This document shows, one piece after another, positions 1 to 7,211 of a stretch of DNA of 16,300 nt. The DNA is from Caryophanales bacterium UBA6768. GTDB taxonomy: Bacteria > Bacillota > Bacilli > Bacillales_D > Amphibacillaceae. Where the stretch lies: contig DKGO01000048.1 in assembly GCA_002453315.1 (NCBI GenBank), forward strand, positions 1 through 16,300, read 5' to 3'. Each line of letters starts with the position of its first letter. The first letter of the stretch is position 1. The position numbers and the translations under genes are program-made. The notes beneath the pieces were generated by a model that was not told the origin of the DNA, searched no databases, and saw only the letters and a list, made by a program, of their open reading frames with translations.

Positions 1-9
1 CTTGAGCAT

Positions 10-1086
10 CTATTTAATTTTTGCTACCAGTTGAATAATTTCATTATAAAATTGCTCAAATTGTTCGAAATCCATTTGTTGTTGAGAATCGGATAATGCA
101 ACAGCAGGATCTGGATGTACCTCTGCCATGACCCCGTCGGCTCCAATTGCAATAGCTGCCTTTGCGGTTGGTATAAGTAAATCCCTTCTACCCGTTGAAT
201 GGGTAACATCAACAATAACTGGTAAATGTGTTTCTTGCTTCAAAATAGGTACAGCAGAAATATCTAACGTATTTCGTGTTGCTTTTTCATATGTTCTAAT
301 TCCTCTTTCACAGAGGATTATATTACTATTCCCCCGGGAAATGATATATTCTGCTGCATTAATATATTCAGAAATAGTGGCTGATAGTCCACGTTTTAAA
401 ATAACCGGACGGTCAACTTCTCCAACTTGTTTCAACAGTTCGAAATTTTGCATATTTCTCGCACCGATTTGAATGACATCAATATAATCTAGTGCACTTT
501 CAACATCAGCCGGATTAACAATTTCACTTACTACTGCCAAATCATATTCATCTGCTACCTTTTTTAAAATTTTCAGCCCTTCCAAACCGAGTCCCTGAAA
601 ATCGTATGGCGAGGTTCTAGGCTTATAGGCTCCACCTCTTAGTAGCTTCAAGCCTTTACCTTTAATTACTTCGGCGACACTTGAAACTTGTTCATAACTT
701 TCCACGGCACATGGACCAAAAACAAAATGAGTATCACCGCCACCGATATGAGCACCATTAATATTAATAACAGTATCCTCAGCTTTCCTTTTTCGTGAAA
801 CGAGTAGTGCTTTTTGATGGTCATCCTTCTGTATCGTTAAGCCGGCTTTAAAAATCTCTTTAAAAATATGCTCAACTGTTGCATTAGTAAAAGGACCATC
901 ATTATGACTAATGATATTATTTAACATATCTCGTTCTCGCACAGGGTCAAAACGTCTTGTACTCTGCTTTCCTTTTATTTCCCCAATTTGTTGTACAAGA
1001 TCCCCACGTTGATTAATTAATTTCAAAATTTCTATATTTAACGTGTCCAATTGTTCTCTTAACTGTTCCATAGAACGATTACCCAT
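10..1086 (-). CDS. aroA: Bifunctional chorismate mutase / 3-deoxy-7-phosphoheptulonate synthase
   Basis: Cytosolic entry enzyme of the shikimate pathway, condensing phosphoenolpyruvate and erythrose 4-phosphate to DAHP, fused to a chorismate mutase. Residues about 5-90 are an AroQ-type helical chorismate mutase domain (R-x-Q-L-D-x-L-N near the start, R46 and E52 region). Residues about 105-358 are the type I DAHP synthase barrel: metal ligand C126 in [14 protein letters not shown] at 155-160, IGARNMQNF near 207-215, KRG at 231-233, CERG at 259-262, DVTHS at 293-297 and EVHPDP at 322-327. The 358-residue length matches, from memory, B. subtilis AroA (AroG). In that enzyme the mutase domain also provides feedback regulation by prephenate/chorismate; this is family knowledge. 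The ATG at 1086 follows AAGGAGAG about 13 nt upstream. It is divergent from the FtsA-like gene. In B. subtilis ccpA lies downstream, which here would be beyond the left edge. Confidence 0.97.
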   Translation of the reverse strand: MGNRSMEQLREQLDTLNIEILKLINQRGDLVQQIGEIKGKQSTRRFDPVRERDMLNNIISHNDGPFTNATVEHIFKEIFKAGLTIQKDDHQKALLVSRKRKAEDTVININGAHIGGGDTHFVFGPCAVESYEQVSSVAEVIKGKGLKLLRGGAYKPRTSPYDFQGLGLEGLKILKKVADEYDLAVVSEIVNPADVESALDYIDVIQIGARNMQNFELLKQVGEVDRPVILKRGLSATISEYINAAEYIISRGNSNIILCERGIRTYEKATRNTLDISAVPILKQETHLPVIVDVTHSTGRRDLLIPTAKAAIAIGADGVMAEVHPDPAVALSDSQQQMDFEQFEQFYNEIIQLVAKIK

Positions 1087-1124
1087 TAGTAATTTTTCTC
1101 TCCTTCTAAAAGTAAATTAGACTA

Positions 1125-1153
1125 ATTATATCGAAAAACATTTTATTTGTCAC
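1125..1153 (-). promoter_or_regulatory. Sigma-A promoter of the DAHP synthase gene
   Basis: On the minus strand the -35 hexamer GTGACA (1148-1153) is separated by exactly 17 bp from a perfect -10 TATAAT (1125-1130), about 40 bp upstream of the start codon at 1086. It lies in the divergent gap shared with the FtsA-like gene. Confidence 0.75.
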
Positions 1154-1221
1154 CTGTTTACATATATAATGGTATTTATACTACTTTATTTTACCATTTT
1201 TAAAGAAAGGACCAATAGCAC

Positions 1222-3345
1222 ATGAGTGAGCATATTTTTGCACTGGATATCGGAACTCAATCAGTTACCGGCGTACTATTACAAGAAAAAGATAACTTGT
1301 ATGACATCGTTGATTTTTGTACGAAACATCACGAGGAACGTGCCATGCTCGATGGACAAATACATAATGTCATTCAAGTTGCCAAAATAATTACTGAAAT
1401 AAAAGAAACACTTGAAAAAAACTATGGCCCATTAAAAAAAGTTTGTGTTGCTGCTGCTGGGCGTGCATTAAAAACAATCCATTCTGAAAAAACGATTTCT
1501 ATTGATAAACAAATGATTACTAGCAACGAAGAAATTAAACATTTAGAATTAAGTGCCGTCCAAAATGCACAATTATCATTAATGGAAGAAAATGATGAAG
1601 CAGTATTTCACGAATATCATTGTGTTGGGTATTCTGTTTTACACTATAAAATCGATGGTGACATCATTGGTTCTTTTATTGACCAGACGGGTTCAAAAGC
1701 AACAGTTGAAATTATTGCTACATTTTTACCAAAGGTTGTCGTAAAGTCACTTTTGGCTGCATTAGAACGTGCTAATTTGTCCATGGAGGCTTTAACATTG
1801 GAACCAATCGCTGCAATTGATGTGCTCATACCAGAGTCAATGCGAAAATTAAATGTAGCATTAATTGATGTTGGCGCCGGGACGAGTGATATTGCGATTA
1901 CAAAAGAGGGAACTGTTACAGGTTATAGTATGGTACCTGTTGCTGGGGACGAAATTACGGAGGCTATGAGCAATGAATTTGTCCTAGATTTTAAAGTCGC
2001 TGAACAGGCCAAACAAAATATCGTCATGAAGAAACAAGCCGACATACAGGATATTCTAGGATTCGAGCAAACCATTACTTTTGAAAATGTGGTTGAAAAA
2101 CTTTCCGATAAAATTAAAGAATTCGCCAAATTACTAGCTAACGAAATTATCATGTTAAATGGACAAGCCCCACAAGCCGTCATGTTGATTGGAGGGGGAA
2201 GTTTAACGCCAAAATTGACTGAAATGCTTGCTAATTCCTTACAACTACCTACTAATCGAGTTGGGATAAGAGGAATAGAAGCCATTCAACAATTAAAAAC
2301 GAATGAAAAATTACCTAAAGGCCCAGAATTTGTGACTCCAATAGCGATTGCGATTAGTGCTAAAAATAATCCAATAAATTATGTTACGATTTATGTCAAT
2401 GATAGAAACGTTCAAATGTTTGCAATGAAGCAATTAACTGTTGGGGATGCACTTGTTCAAGCTGGACTTGAAGTAAATAAATATTATGGGCGACCGGGGC
2501 TAGCAATCGTCGTATCTATCAATGGCAAAAAAATGACACTGCGTGGGGAATACGGTCAACAACCAACTATTTTTGTGAATAATGTCGAAGCAACGGTCGA
2601 TACAGTCATTCAATCAGAGGATCACATCGTTATTAATAAAGGCCAAAATGGGAAATCTCCCAAAGTTAATTTAAGTGAACTTATCGGGGAGGTACCGGAA
2701 ATCCCATTTTATTTAAATGATCAACAACATTACCTTTTTTCCACCTACATGGTTAATGAAAAAGTTGTTGACAGTCACTATGTTGTAAAAGATAAAGATA
2801 AGATAAAAATAGTCATGAATACAACAATAGCAGACTTTTTAAATGAAAATATTTCAATTAAAAATAACTTAATGAAAGCCCTACAAGTTAAAGTAAATCA
2901 TCAATTAGTAAATTTGGAAAATTCCTCGACAAAGTTGATATTAAATGATAAAGAAGTAGACGAAACGGCTATATTAAATGCCAATGACAACTTGAAAATT
3001 ATTCATCCTAACAAACCGACAGTCCGAACTGTTGTTGAACAATTAAATAAAGAGCATACACATCACATTAAAGTATTATTTCAGGATAAACCAATTCAAT
3101 TAGAGCAATCATTACTAACAATAAAAAGGAAAGATGCAAAGCTAACCTTACATGATTTCCTAAAAGATGGAGATCATATTGTGATTGAGGAGCGTAAACC
3201 GCGTCCATTTATTTTTCAAGATTTATTCCGTTATATAGATATCGATTTGAAAGCAATAAGTGGGGACTATAAATTATACCGTAATGATGACCCAGCTGGG
3301 TTTCATGATGAAATCGTTACAGGAGATCATTTGAAAATTAAATAA
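1222..3345 (+). CDS. FtsA/PilM-like actin-fold protein with C-terminal beta-grasp-like modules
   Basis: A 707-residue protein of the FtsA/PilM branch of the actin/Hsp70 ATPase superfamily. Residues about 1-385 form the ATPase core: phosphate-1 loop LDIGTQSVTG at 8-17, phosphate-2 loop LIDVGAGTSD at 214-223, and adenosine motif MLIGGGS at 321-327. The FtsA-type insertion subdomain probably falls near 85-170. True FtsA is about 420-440 residues, so about 320 residues are extra. That tail shows five repeats of a strand-turn-strand ending, SEDHIVI (465-471), DKDKIKI (524-530), ANDNLKI (587-593), DGDHIVI (649-655) and TGDHLKI (700-706), as in small beta-grasp/ubiquitin-like folds. No membrane segment or FtsA-style amphipathic C-terminal helix is evident. 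AAAGGA lies 10 nt before the ATG. The role is unknown: database labels of cell division FtsA or pilus PilM would rest on the ATPase core only. Confidence 0.85.
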   Translation: MSEHIFALDIGTQSVTGVLLQEKDNLYDIVDFCTKHHEERAMLDGQIHNVIQVAKIITEIKETLEKNYGPLKKVCVAAAGRALKTIHSEKTISIDKQMITSNEEIKHLELSAVQNAQLSLMEENDEAVFHEYHCVGYSVLHYKIDGDIIGSFIDQTGSKATVEIIATFLPKVVVKSLLAALERANLSMEALTLEPIAAIDVLIPESMRKLNVALIDVGAGTSDIAITKEGTVTGYSMVPVAGDEITEAMSNEFVLDFKVAEQAKQNIVMKKQADIQDILGFEQTITFENVVEKLSDKIKEFAKLLANEIIMLNGQAPQAVMLIGGGSLTPKLTEMLANSLQLPTNRVGIRGIEAIQQLKTNEKLPKGPEFVTPIAIAISAKNNPINYVTIYVNDRNVQMFAMKQLTVGDALVQAGLEVNKYYGRPGLAIVVSINGKKMTLRGEYGQQPTIFVNNVEATVDTVIQSEDHIVINKGQNGKSPKVNLSELIGEVPEIPFYLNDQQHYLFSTYMVNEKVVDSHYVVKDKDKIKIVMNTTIADFLNENISIKNNLMKALQVKVNHQLVNLENSSTKLILNDKEVDETAILNANDNLKIIHPNKPTVRTVVEQLNKEHTHHIKVLFQDKPIQLEQSLLTIKRKDAKLTLHDFLKDGDHIVIEERKPRPFIFQDLFRYIDIDLKAISGDYKLYRNDDPAGFHDEIVTGDHLKIK

Positions 3346-3463
3346 TTAGGGACAACAAGAGGGACGATTCAATTCAACTATTAACTTGTGGAAAAACGAC
3401 AGGGCTCAAAGGGCAATAACTCATCACAAGAAATCCTGCGGGCCAAGCACCGTTATCAAAGAT

Positions 3464-3504
3464 AATCCCCTCACGAATATACGTAAAATTTCATGAGGGG
3501 GATT
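3464..3504. terminator. Hairpin between convergent FtsA-like and ytxH genes
   Basis: AATCCCCTCA (3464-3473) pairs with TGAGGGGGATT (3494-3504) with one bulged G and a loop of about 20 nt. There is no long U tract on either side, only short T-rich stretches, so this is a weak bidirectional terminator candidate placed where two convergent genes need one. Confidence 0.45.
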
Positions 3505-3518
3505 TAAACGATACACGA

Positions 3519-4082
3519 TTATTTTTTAGCATCCTTCTTCATTTCATCAGCAACTTCTTTCGCCGCTTGACTTAATTTATCTTTTGACTTTTTAGCCTTT
3601 GATGCAACAGCCTCTGCATCATCTTTCGCATTTTTTGCCGTACTTTTTGCTTTGTCCTTCACTTCCTTAGCAAGTTCCTTCGTTTTGCTTGAAGCATCTT
3701 TGGCTATGTCCTTTGCCTTAGAAGATGCATCCTTTGCAAGGTCTCGCGTTTTTTCTGATACATCTTTAGCTAGGCTTTTAGTTTTTGCTGAAACTTCTTC
3801 AGTTAATTCCTTTGTCTTTTCCGTCACTTCTTTTGAAAGTTTCTTCGTGGAATCATAAGCTTGCTTCGTCATTTCCGTTCCTTTTTCTTTCCATTCCACA
3901 CCTTTTTCCTGAGCAATATCTTTCCATTCGCCAGCTTTATCTATCGCTTGTCTTGTTCCTTGGTTAATATCTTGACGCAATTCCCGACCAGGCTTCGGTG
4001 CAAATAATAATGCTAATGTTGCTCCAACCGCACTTCCGATAAATGCACCAATTAAAAAGTCTCTTCCGCTATTATTACTCAT
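3519..4082 (-). CDS. ytxH: YtxH family membrane-anchored protein with LEA-like 11-mer repeats
   Basis: A 187-residue protein starting MSNNSGRDF. The YtxH domain is at the N-terminus: one membrane segment at about 9-27 (FLIGAFIGSAVGATLALLF) followed by APKPGRELR, the family signature. The rest is a highly charged Lys/Asp/Glu/Ala helix. Seven consecutive 11-residue repeats run from 79 to 155 (TKKLSKEVTEK, TKELTEEVSAK, TKSLAKDVSEK, TRDLAKDASSK, AKDIAKDASSK, TKELAKEVKDK, AKSTAKNAKDD), the pattern of group 3 LEA/apolipoprotein-like amphipathic helices. The start is set at 4082 rather than the upstream ATG at 4097, because that ATG lies inside the Shine-Dalgarno ATGGAGG, 8 nt before the chosen codon. 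It lies 24 nt downstream of ytxG, so the two are co-transcribed. B. subtilis ytxGHJ is a general-stress operon; no ytxJ follows here. Confidence 0.93.
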   Translation of the reverse strand: MSNNSGRDFLIGAFIGSAVGATLALLFAPKPGRELRQDINQGTRQAIDKAGEWKDIAQEKGVEWKEKGTEMTKQAYDSTKKLSKEVTEKTKELTEEVSAKTKSLAKDVSEKTRDLAKDASSKAKDIAKDASSKTKELAKEVKDKAKSTAKNAKDDAEAVASKAKKSKDKLSQAAKEVADEMKKDAKK

Positions 4083-4106
4083 TGTACATTCCTCCATTAA
4101 TTATTT

Positions 4107-4508
4107 TTATTTACGGTTCTTCCATACATTTAAAAAGGCAGAACCCCATTTTACCGCTTCCGTTGCTTTGTCAACATCATGATCTGCCGTATCGGATATG
4201 TTAGAAGATAATTTTCTTACTGATGTTGTAATACTATTAAAGGAATCGCCAATATTATTCACACCGTCAAATAAACTATTTAATTTAGCTGATTTATCGT
4301 TGATATCCTCCGCTAAATCATTCGTCTTTTGTATTAACAACGTCGTTTCAGTTGTAATTCCCTCTAACTGATTTTCAACCCCTTCAAGTGTATCTGCCAC
4401 ATTATTTAATGTACGTTGTGTTGCTTTTAACGTTTGTGCCAAATAAAGTACTAACACAGCGAATGCGACAGCGACTATAATTACTGCGATAGATATTGCT
4501 GCACTCAT
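4107..4508 (-). CDS. ytxG: DUF948 membrane protein YtxG
   Basis: A 133-residue DUF948 protein: an N-terminal membrane helix at about 4-25, then a coiled-coil-like region rich in N, D, T and L heptads (about 30-110), likely cytoplasmic. The length and layout are normal for YtxG. It is the first gene of a two-gene ytxGH unit, with AAAGGAG 11 nt before the ATG at 4508. Its molecular role is unknown; in B. subtilis the operon is stress-induced (sigma-B and sigma-H, family knowledge). The upstream region is interrupted: an IS1595-family element starts 31 bp before the start codon, with its target duplication 23 bp before it, so the native promoter is now about 1 kb away. Confidence 0.92.
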   Translation of the reverse strand: MSAAISIAVIIVAVAFAVLVLYLAQTLKATQRTLNNVADTLEGVENQLEGITTETTLLIQKTNDLAEDINDKSAKLNSLFDGVNNIGDSFNSITTSVRKLSSNISDTADHDVDKATEAVKWGSAFLNVWKNRK

Positions 4509-4531
4509 CTTTGATACAACTCCTTTAATTA

Positions 4532-4539
4532 TTTATTAT
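4532..4539. repeat. Left 8-bp target site duplication of the IS
   Basis: TTTATTAT immediately precedes the left inverted repeat and is repeated exactly at 5550-5557 after the right one. An AT-rich 8-bp duplication is what IS1595-family insertion leaves. Confidence 0.92.
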
Positions 4540-4568
4540 AATGACTATCCCTTTTGCTCAGATTCACT
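4540..4568 (+). repeat. Left terminal inverted repeat of the IS1595 element
   Basis: Compared with the reverse complement of 5521-5549, positions 1-12 (AATGACTATCCC) and 17-23 (GCTCAGA) are identical. The six mismatches are at positions 13, 14, 16, 24, 26 and 28. Confidence 0.93.
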
Positions 4569-4584
4569 TTCCGGAGGAACGAAT

Positions 4585-4608
4585 GTTTGGTATACTTAAT
4601 ATACAAAC
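4585..4608 (+). promoter_or_regulatory. Hairpin/palindrome and probable -10 in front of the transposase
   Basis: GTTTG-g-TATA (4585-4594) can pair with TATACAAAC (4600-4608) around the loop CTTAA, with one bulged G. The sequence also contains TATACT (4591-4596), a plausible -10 for the transposase; no clear -35 is seen. Being 25 nt before the transposase start, it could be a promoter/operator or an RNA structure limiting translation; this is inference. Confidence 0.4.
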
Positions 4609-4632
4609 AAATGTTCTGGAGGAGTGTTCTGT

Positions 4633-5544
4633 ATGTCTAGGTATCCAAAAATGAATTTAATTACTTTTCAAAAGAAATTCTCTATCCACAAAGCCTGTCA
4701 CGATCATCTTTTTAAATTGAAGTGGCAAACTGGCTTTCGTTGTGAAAAATGCGAGCATGATGCTTATTATACGACTAAAACACGTAAACTTCATCTGTAT
4801 GAATGTAAGAATTGTCGCTACCAATCAACGGTCACTGTAGGAACTGTGATGGAAAAGACTCGAACCGATCTTACAAAATGGTTTTTGGCCATTTATCTGA
4901 TTGCTCATGATAAAAGGGGTATATCAGCACAAAGGCTTTCAGAAGAAATTTCCGTAACCTACAAAACAGCCTGGCTTATTTTACACAAAATTCGTCGAGC
5001 AATGAAAAAACGAGATGCTGAATATACACTTGCTGGTATAGTTGAATTAGATGATGCCTTCTTTGGCGCACCTACTGAAGGTGGAAAACGTGGACGTGGT
5101 ACCGAAAAAGCAAAGGTACTCGTCGGTTTATCATTGAATAAGATCGGTCATCCACTCTATCTCAAAATGGAAGTTGTCCCTAATATTAAAGGGAAAACCT
5201 TGGTAGATTTTGCCGAGAAGAACTTTATTCCTGGAACTACTATCAACAGCGATGCTTATCGTTCTTATAGAGCATTGGATAATGCCAGTTTCCAACATGA
5301 ATATCAAGTATATAATCCGAAGGAATCACCAGATCATCTACACTGGTTGCATACGATTATTTCAAATGCAAAAGCCTTTATAGGTGGTACTTTCCACGGA
5401 TTGGACCCAAAACATCTACAGGCCTATTTGGATGAATTCTGTTACCGATTCAACAGACGTAAGTTTAAAGGTGAAGGCTTCAGCCGTTTATTGTCCATTT
5501 GCTCAACAACAAAGACAATTACTCATTCTGAGCTAGTGGGATAG
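4633..5544 (+). CDS. IS1595-family (ISXO2-like) transposase
   Basis: A 303-residue transposase. The N-terminal zinc ribbon has C37-x2-C40 and C58-x2-C61. Residues about 130-275 are the ISXO2-like DDE-fold catalytic domain: VELDDAFFG (D140/D141), INSDAYRSY (D207), ISNAKAFIGGTFHG near 242-256 and YLDEFCYRFNRR at 265-276. In this family the third catalytic position can be Asn with a Lys nearby (here N245 and K247) or Glu; which applies was not determined. The ATG at 4633 is chosen because GGAGGAG lies 8 nt upstream, while an in-frame GTG at 4624 sits on the Shine-Dalgarno itself. Length is normal and there is no frameshift. The zinc ribbon probably binds the inverted repeats. Confidence 0.96.
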   Translation: MSRYPKMNLITFQKKFSIHKACHDHLFKLKWQTGFRCEKCEHDAYYTTKTRKLHLYECKNCRYQSTVTVGTVMEKTRTDLTKWFLAIYLIAHDKRGISAQRLSEEISVTYKTAWLILHKIRRAMKKRDAEYTLAGIVELDDAFFGAPTEGGKRGRGTEKAKVLVGLSLNKIGHPLYLKMEVVPNIKGKTLVDFAEKNFIPGTTINSDAYRSYRALDNASFQHEYQVYNPKESPDHLHWLHTIISNAKAFIGGTFHGLDPKHLQAYLDEFCYRFNRRKFKGEGFSRLLSICSTTKTITHSELVG

Positions 5545-5549
5545 TCATT
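5521..5549 (-). repeat. Right terminal inverted repeat of the IS1595 element
   Basis: Its reverse complement begins AATGACTATCCC and continues with GCTCAGA after four variable bases, matching the left end at 23 of 29 positions. It contains the transposase stop codon. Confidence 0.93.
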
Positions 5550-5557
5550 TTTATTAT
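5550..5557. repeat. Right 8-bp target site duplication of the IS
   Basis: TTTATTAT, an exact copy of 4532-4539. Removing the IS and one copy would restore a continuous leader between the sigma-B-like promoter and ytxG. Confidence 0.92.
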
Positions 5558-5584
5558 TAATTCATTTATTGGCTACCTATTTAT

Positions 5585-5609
5585 ATACCCTTCACTTTTT
5601 TCACCAAAC
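5585..5609 (-). promoter_or_regulatory. Sigma-B-type promoter, ancestral promoter of ytxGH
   Basis: Read on the minus strand, GTTTGG (5604-5609) is followed after 13 bp by GGGTAT (5585-5590). This matches the B. subtilis sigma-B consensus (GTTTAA, 13-15 bp, GGGTAT) at 10 of 12 bases, with a perfect -10. It points to ytxG and, without the IS and one target copy, would lie about 60 bp upstream of the ytxG start codon. The IS now places it about 1.07 kb away. It sits in the 5558-5737 gap after murC. Confidence 0.65.
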
Positions 5610-5737
5610 CAGTTAATGTCATAAAAATAGGACAATTGTTGAAGACATTGTGTGTATAAAACTAACATAATTAACGGATTGAAGCAACTATACCGTAGCT
5701 TTTTACATAAATATTTTAAATTAAAGCTAACATCTAA

Positions 5738-7045
5738 TTACATATTTTTTTCTTTCATGTTATTTTCGTATGCCAATTGGAATTTCTGTATATCCCCAGC
5801 CCCCATAAAAATTAGCACACTATTGGAGAACTTTGCCAATTCAGAAACATTTGTCAGTGTAAGTAAGGAACTCCCGGCAACTTTATCAATTAGATTATGA
5901 ATCGTTAATATACCTGCACTTTCCCGTGCTGAAGCAAATATATCACACAAATATACATGATCTGCTTCACGAAGACTTTCGGCAAACTCATCTAGGAAAG
6001 TATGGGTTCTTGTAAACGTATGCGGTTGAAAAATAGCGACCACATCCCGATCGGGATATTTCTTTCTAGCCGATTCAATTGTAGCCTTAATTTCAATTGG
6101 GTGATGTGCATAATCATCAATTAAAATTTGATGATTCATTATTTTTTCAGAAAAACGACGTTTCACTCCGGAAAAAGAAGTTAAATGATGAATGACTTGT
6201 TTATCCAAATTTTCATAATGACAAAATGCAATGACTGATAAGGCATTTAATATATGATGGTTGCCATACATTGGAATGGTAACCGTGTCATAGTACGTAT
6301 TTCTAACAGAAACATCAAATGTTGTACCTTCAGATGATTCAACAATGTTTGTTGCCTGAAAGTCATGCGAGGTAGAAAACCCATAATAAATTATCGGTAC
6401 GGGCGCCTGTAATTTCTGCAAAAATTCATCTTCACCACAAGCAATGATCCCCTTATTCACCTGGTTAGCTAGTTGTTGAAAAGCATTAAATACATCATTA
6501 GCATCTATAAAATAATCAGGGTGATCAAAATCAACATTCGTCATAATGGCATAATCAGGTTTATATTGTAAAAAATGACGTTTGTATTCACAAGCCTCAA
6601 ATGCAAAATATTGACTACCTTCTTGCCCTTTCCCTGTACCGTCACCAATTAAATACGAAGTGGGAAAAGAGTTACCTAAAACATGGGCAAGCAGTCCCGT
6701 GGTAGAGGTTTTACCATGGGATCCAGTTACTGCTATGCTCGTATATTGCTCCATCCATTCCCCTAAAAATTCATGGTATTTATAAAAAGTTAATGACAGC
6801 TCTTTTGCTTTTAAAATTTCCTCATGATCATCCGAAAAAGCATTGCCAGCAATAATTGTTAGTCCCTCTTCAATATTATCTTTTGAAAAAGGCTTTATTT
6901 CAATACCCCTTTTTTCTAATTCAACTTGCGTAAAAAAGTATTTTTCAACGTCCGACCCTTGTACCTCTTCCCCATTATCGTGAAGAATTTGTGCCAATGC
7001 ACTCATACCGGTACCTTTAATTCCTATAAAGTGATACTTCACCAT
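5738..7045 (-). CDS. murC: UDP-N-acetylmuramate--L-alanine ligase
   Basis: Cytosolic ATP-dependent ligase adding L-Ala to UDP-MurNAc, the first amino acid of the peptidoglycan stem peptide. The Mur ligase three-domain layout is complete in 435 residues: N-terminal UDP-binding Rossmann motif [14 protein letters not shown] (5-18); ATP-binding loop [10 protein letters not shown] (107-116) with TNVDFDHPD (169-177) in the central domain; GNHHILNA (261-268); C-terminal domain with [13 protein letters not shown] (310-322) and FQPHTFTRT (339-347). Length agrees with B. subtilis MurC (about 432). GGAGG lies 6 nt before the ATG. It is the last gene of the minus-strand run; a 166-bp gap separates it from the phosphoribosyltransferase gene, so it may have its own promoter. 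In B. subtilis murC also neighbours ytxG. Confidence 0.97.
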   Translation of the reverse strand: MVKYHFIGIKGTGMSALAQILHDNGEEVQGSDVEKYFFTQVELEKRGIEIKPFSKDNIEEGLTIIAGNAFSDDHEEILKAKELSLTFYKYHEFLGEWMEQYTSIAVTGSHGKTSTTGLLAHVLGNSFPTSYLIGDGTGKGQEGSQYFAFEACEYKRHFLQYKPDYAIMTNVDFDHPDYFIDANDVFNAFQQLANQVNKGIIACGEDEFLQKLQAPVPIIYYGFSTSHDFQATNIVESSEGTTFDVSVRNTYYDTVTIPMYGNHHILNALSVIAFCHYENLDKQVIHHLTSFSGVKRRFSEKIMNHQILIDDYAHHPIEIKATIESARKKYPDRDVVAIFQPHTFTRTHTFLDEFAESLREADHVYLCDIFASARESAGILTIHNLIDKVAGSSLLTLTNVSELAKFSNSVLIFMGAGDIQKFQLAYENNMKEKNM

Positions 7046-7175
7046 TACAAACCTCCAATATATTAAACAACATGGCTTATCACTGCATTAATCTTAAATG
7101 GAAATAAAATGACATATAGATCCCAAATTTATTGAATTAAAATATTAATCCTTGAACAACACTTATTAAGTATAC

Positions 7176-7193
7176 CAATCATGGTGATGATTG
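7176..7193. repeat. Perfect 7-bp palindrome in the gap before murC
   Basis: CAATCAT - GGTG - ATGATTG forms a perfect 7-bp stem with a 4-nt loop, 19 bp after the phosphoribosyltransferase stop codon and about 130 bp upstream of murC. No T tract follows on either strand, so it could be a weak terminator/RNA-end structure or an operator; neither is shown. Confidence 0.4.
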
Positions 7194-7211
7194 AAAATGA
7201 ATACTATATAT

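Larger units (their letters stand above)
4540..5549 (+). mobile_element. Complete IS1595-family insertion sequence, 1010 bp
   Basis: The element is bounded by imperfect 29-bp terminal inverted repeats, 23 of 29 matching: left 4540-4568, right 5521-5549. Both begin AATGACTATCCC at the outer end and share GCTCAGA further in. Exact 8-bp direct repeats TTTATTAT flank it. It holds one full-length transposase, whose TAG stop at 5542-5544 lies inside the right inverted repeat. Intact ends, duplication and open reading frame indicate a recent insertion that may still be mobile. It sits in the leader of ytxG, with its transposase pointing away from ytxG. Confidence 0.96.

Noticed and set aside
1157..1182. 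Promoter of the FtsA-like gene (TTTACA with TATACT)
   Set aside because: Spacer is only 14 bp and other pairings in this AT-rich gap are no better, so no promoter was assigned on the plus strand.
3389..3466. GTG-initiated frame of 25 codons in the slightly more GC-rich gap after the FtsA-like gene
   Set aside because: No Shine-Dalgarno and no similarity recognised. A CTTGTG/CACAAG inverted repeat there (3385-3390, 3425-3430) has only 6-bp arms and a 34-nt loop.
5652..5900. Plus-strand 82-codon frame over the murC end
   Set aside because: It overlaps the conserved C-terminus of murC on the opposite strand and has no ribosome binding site.
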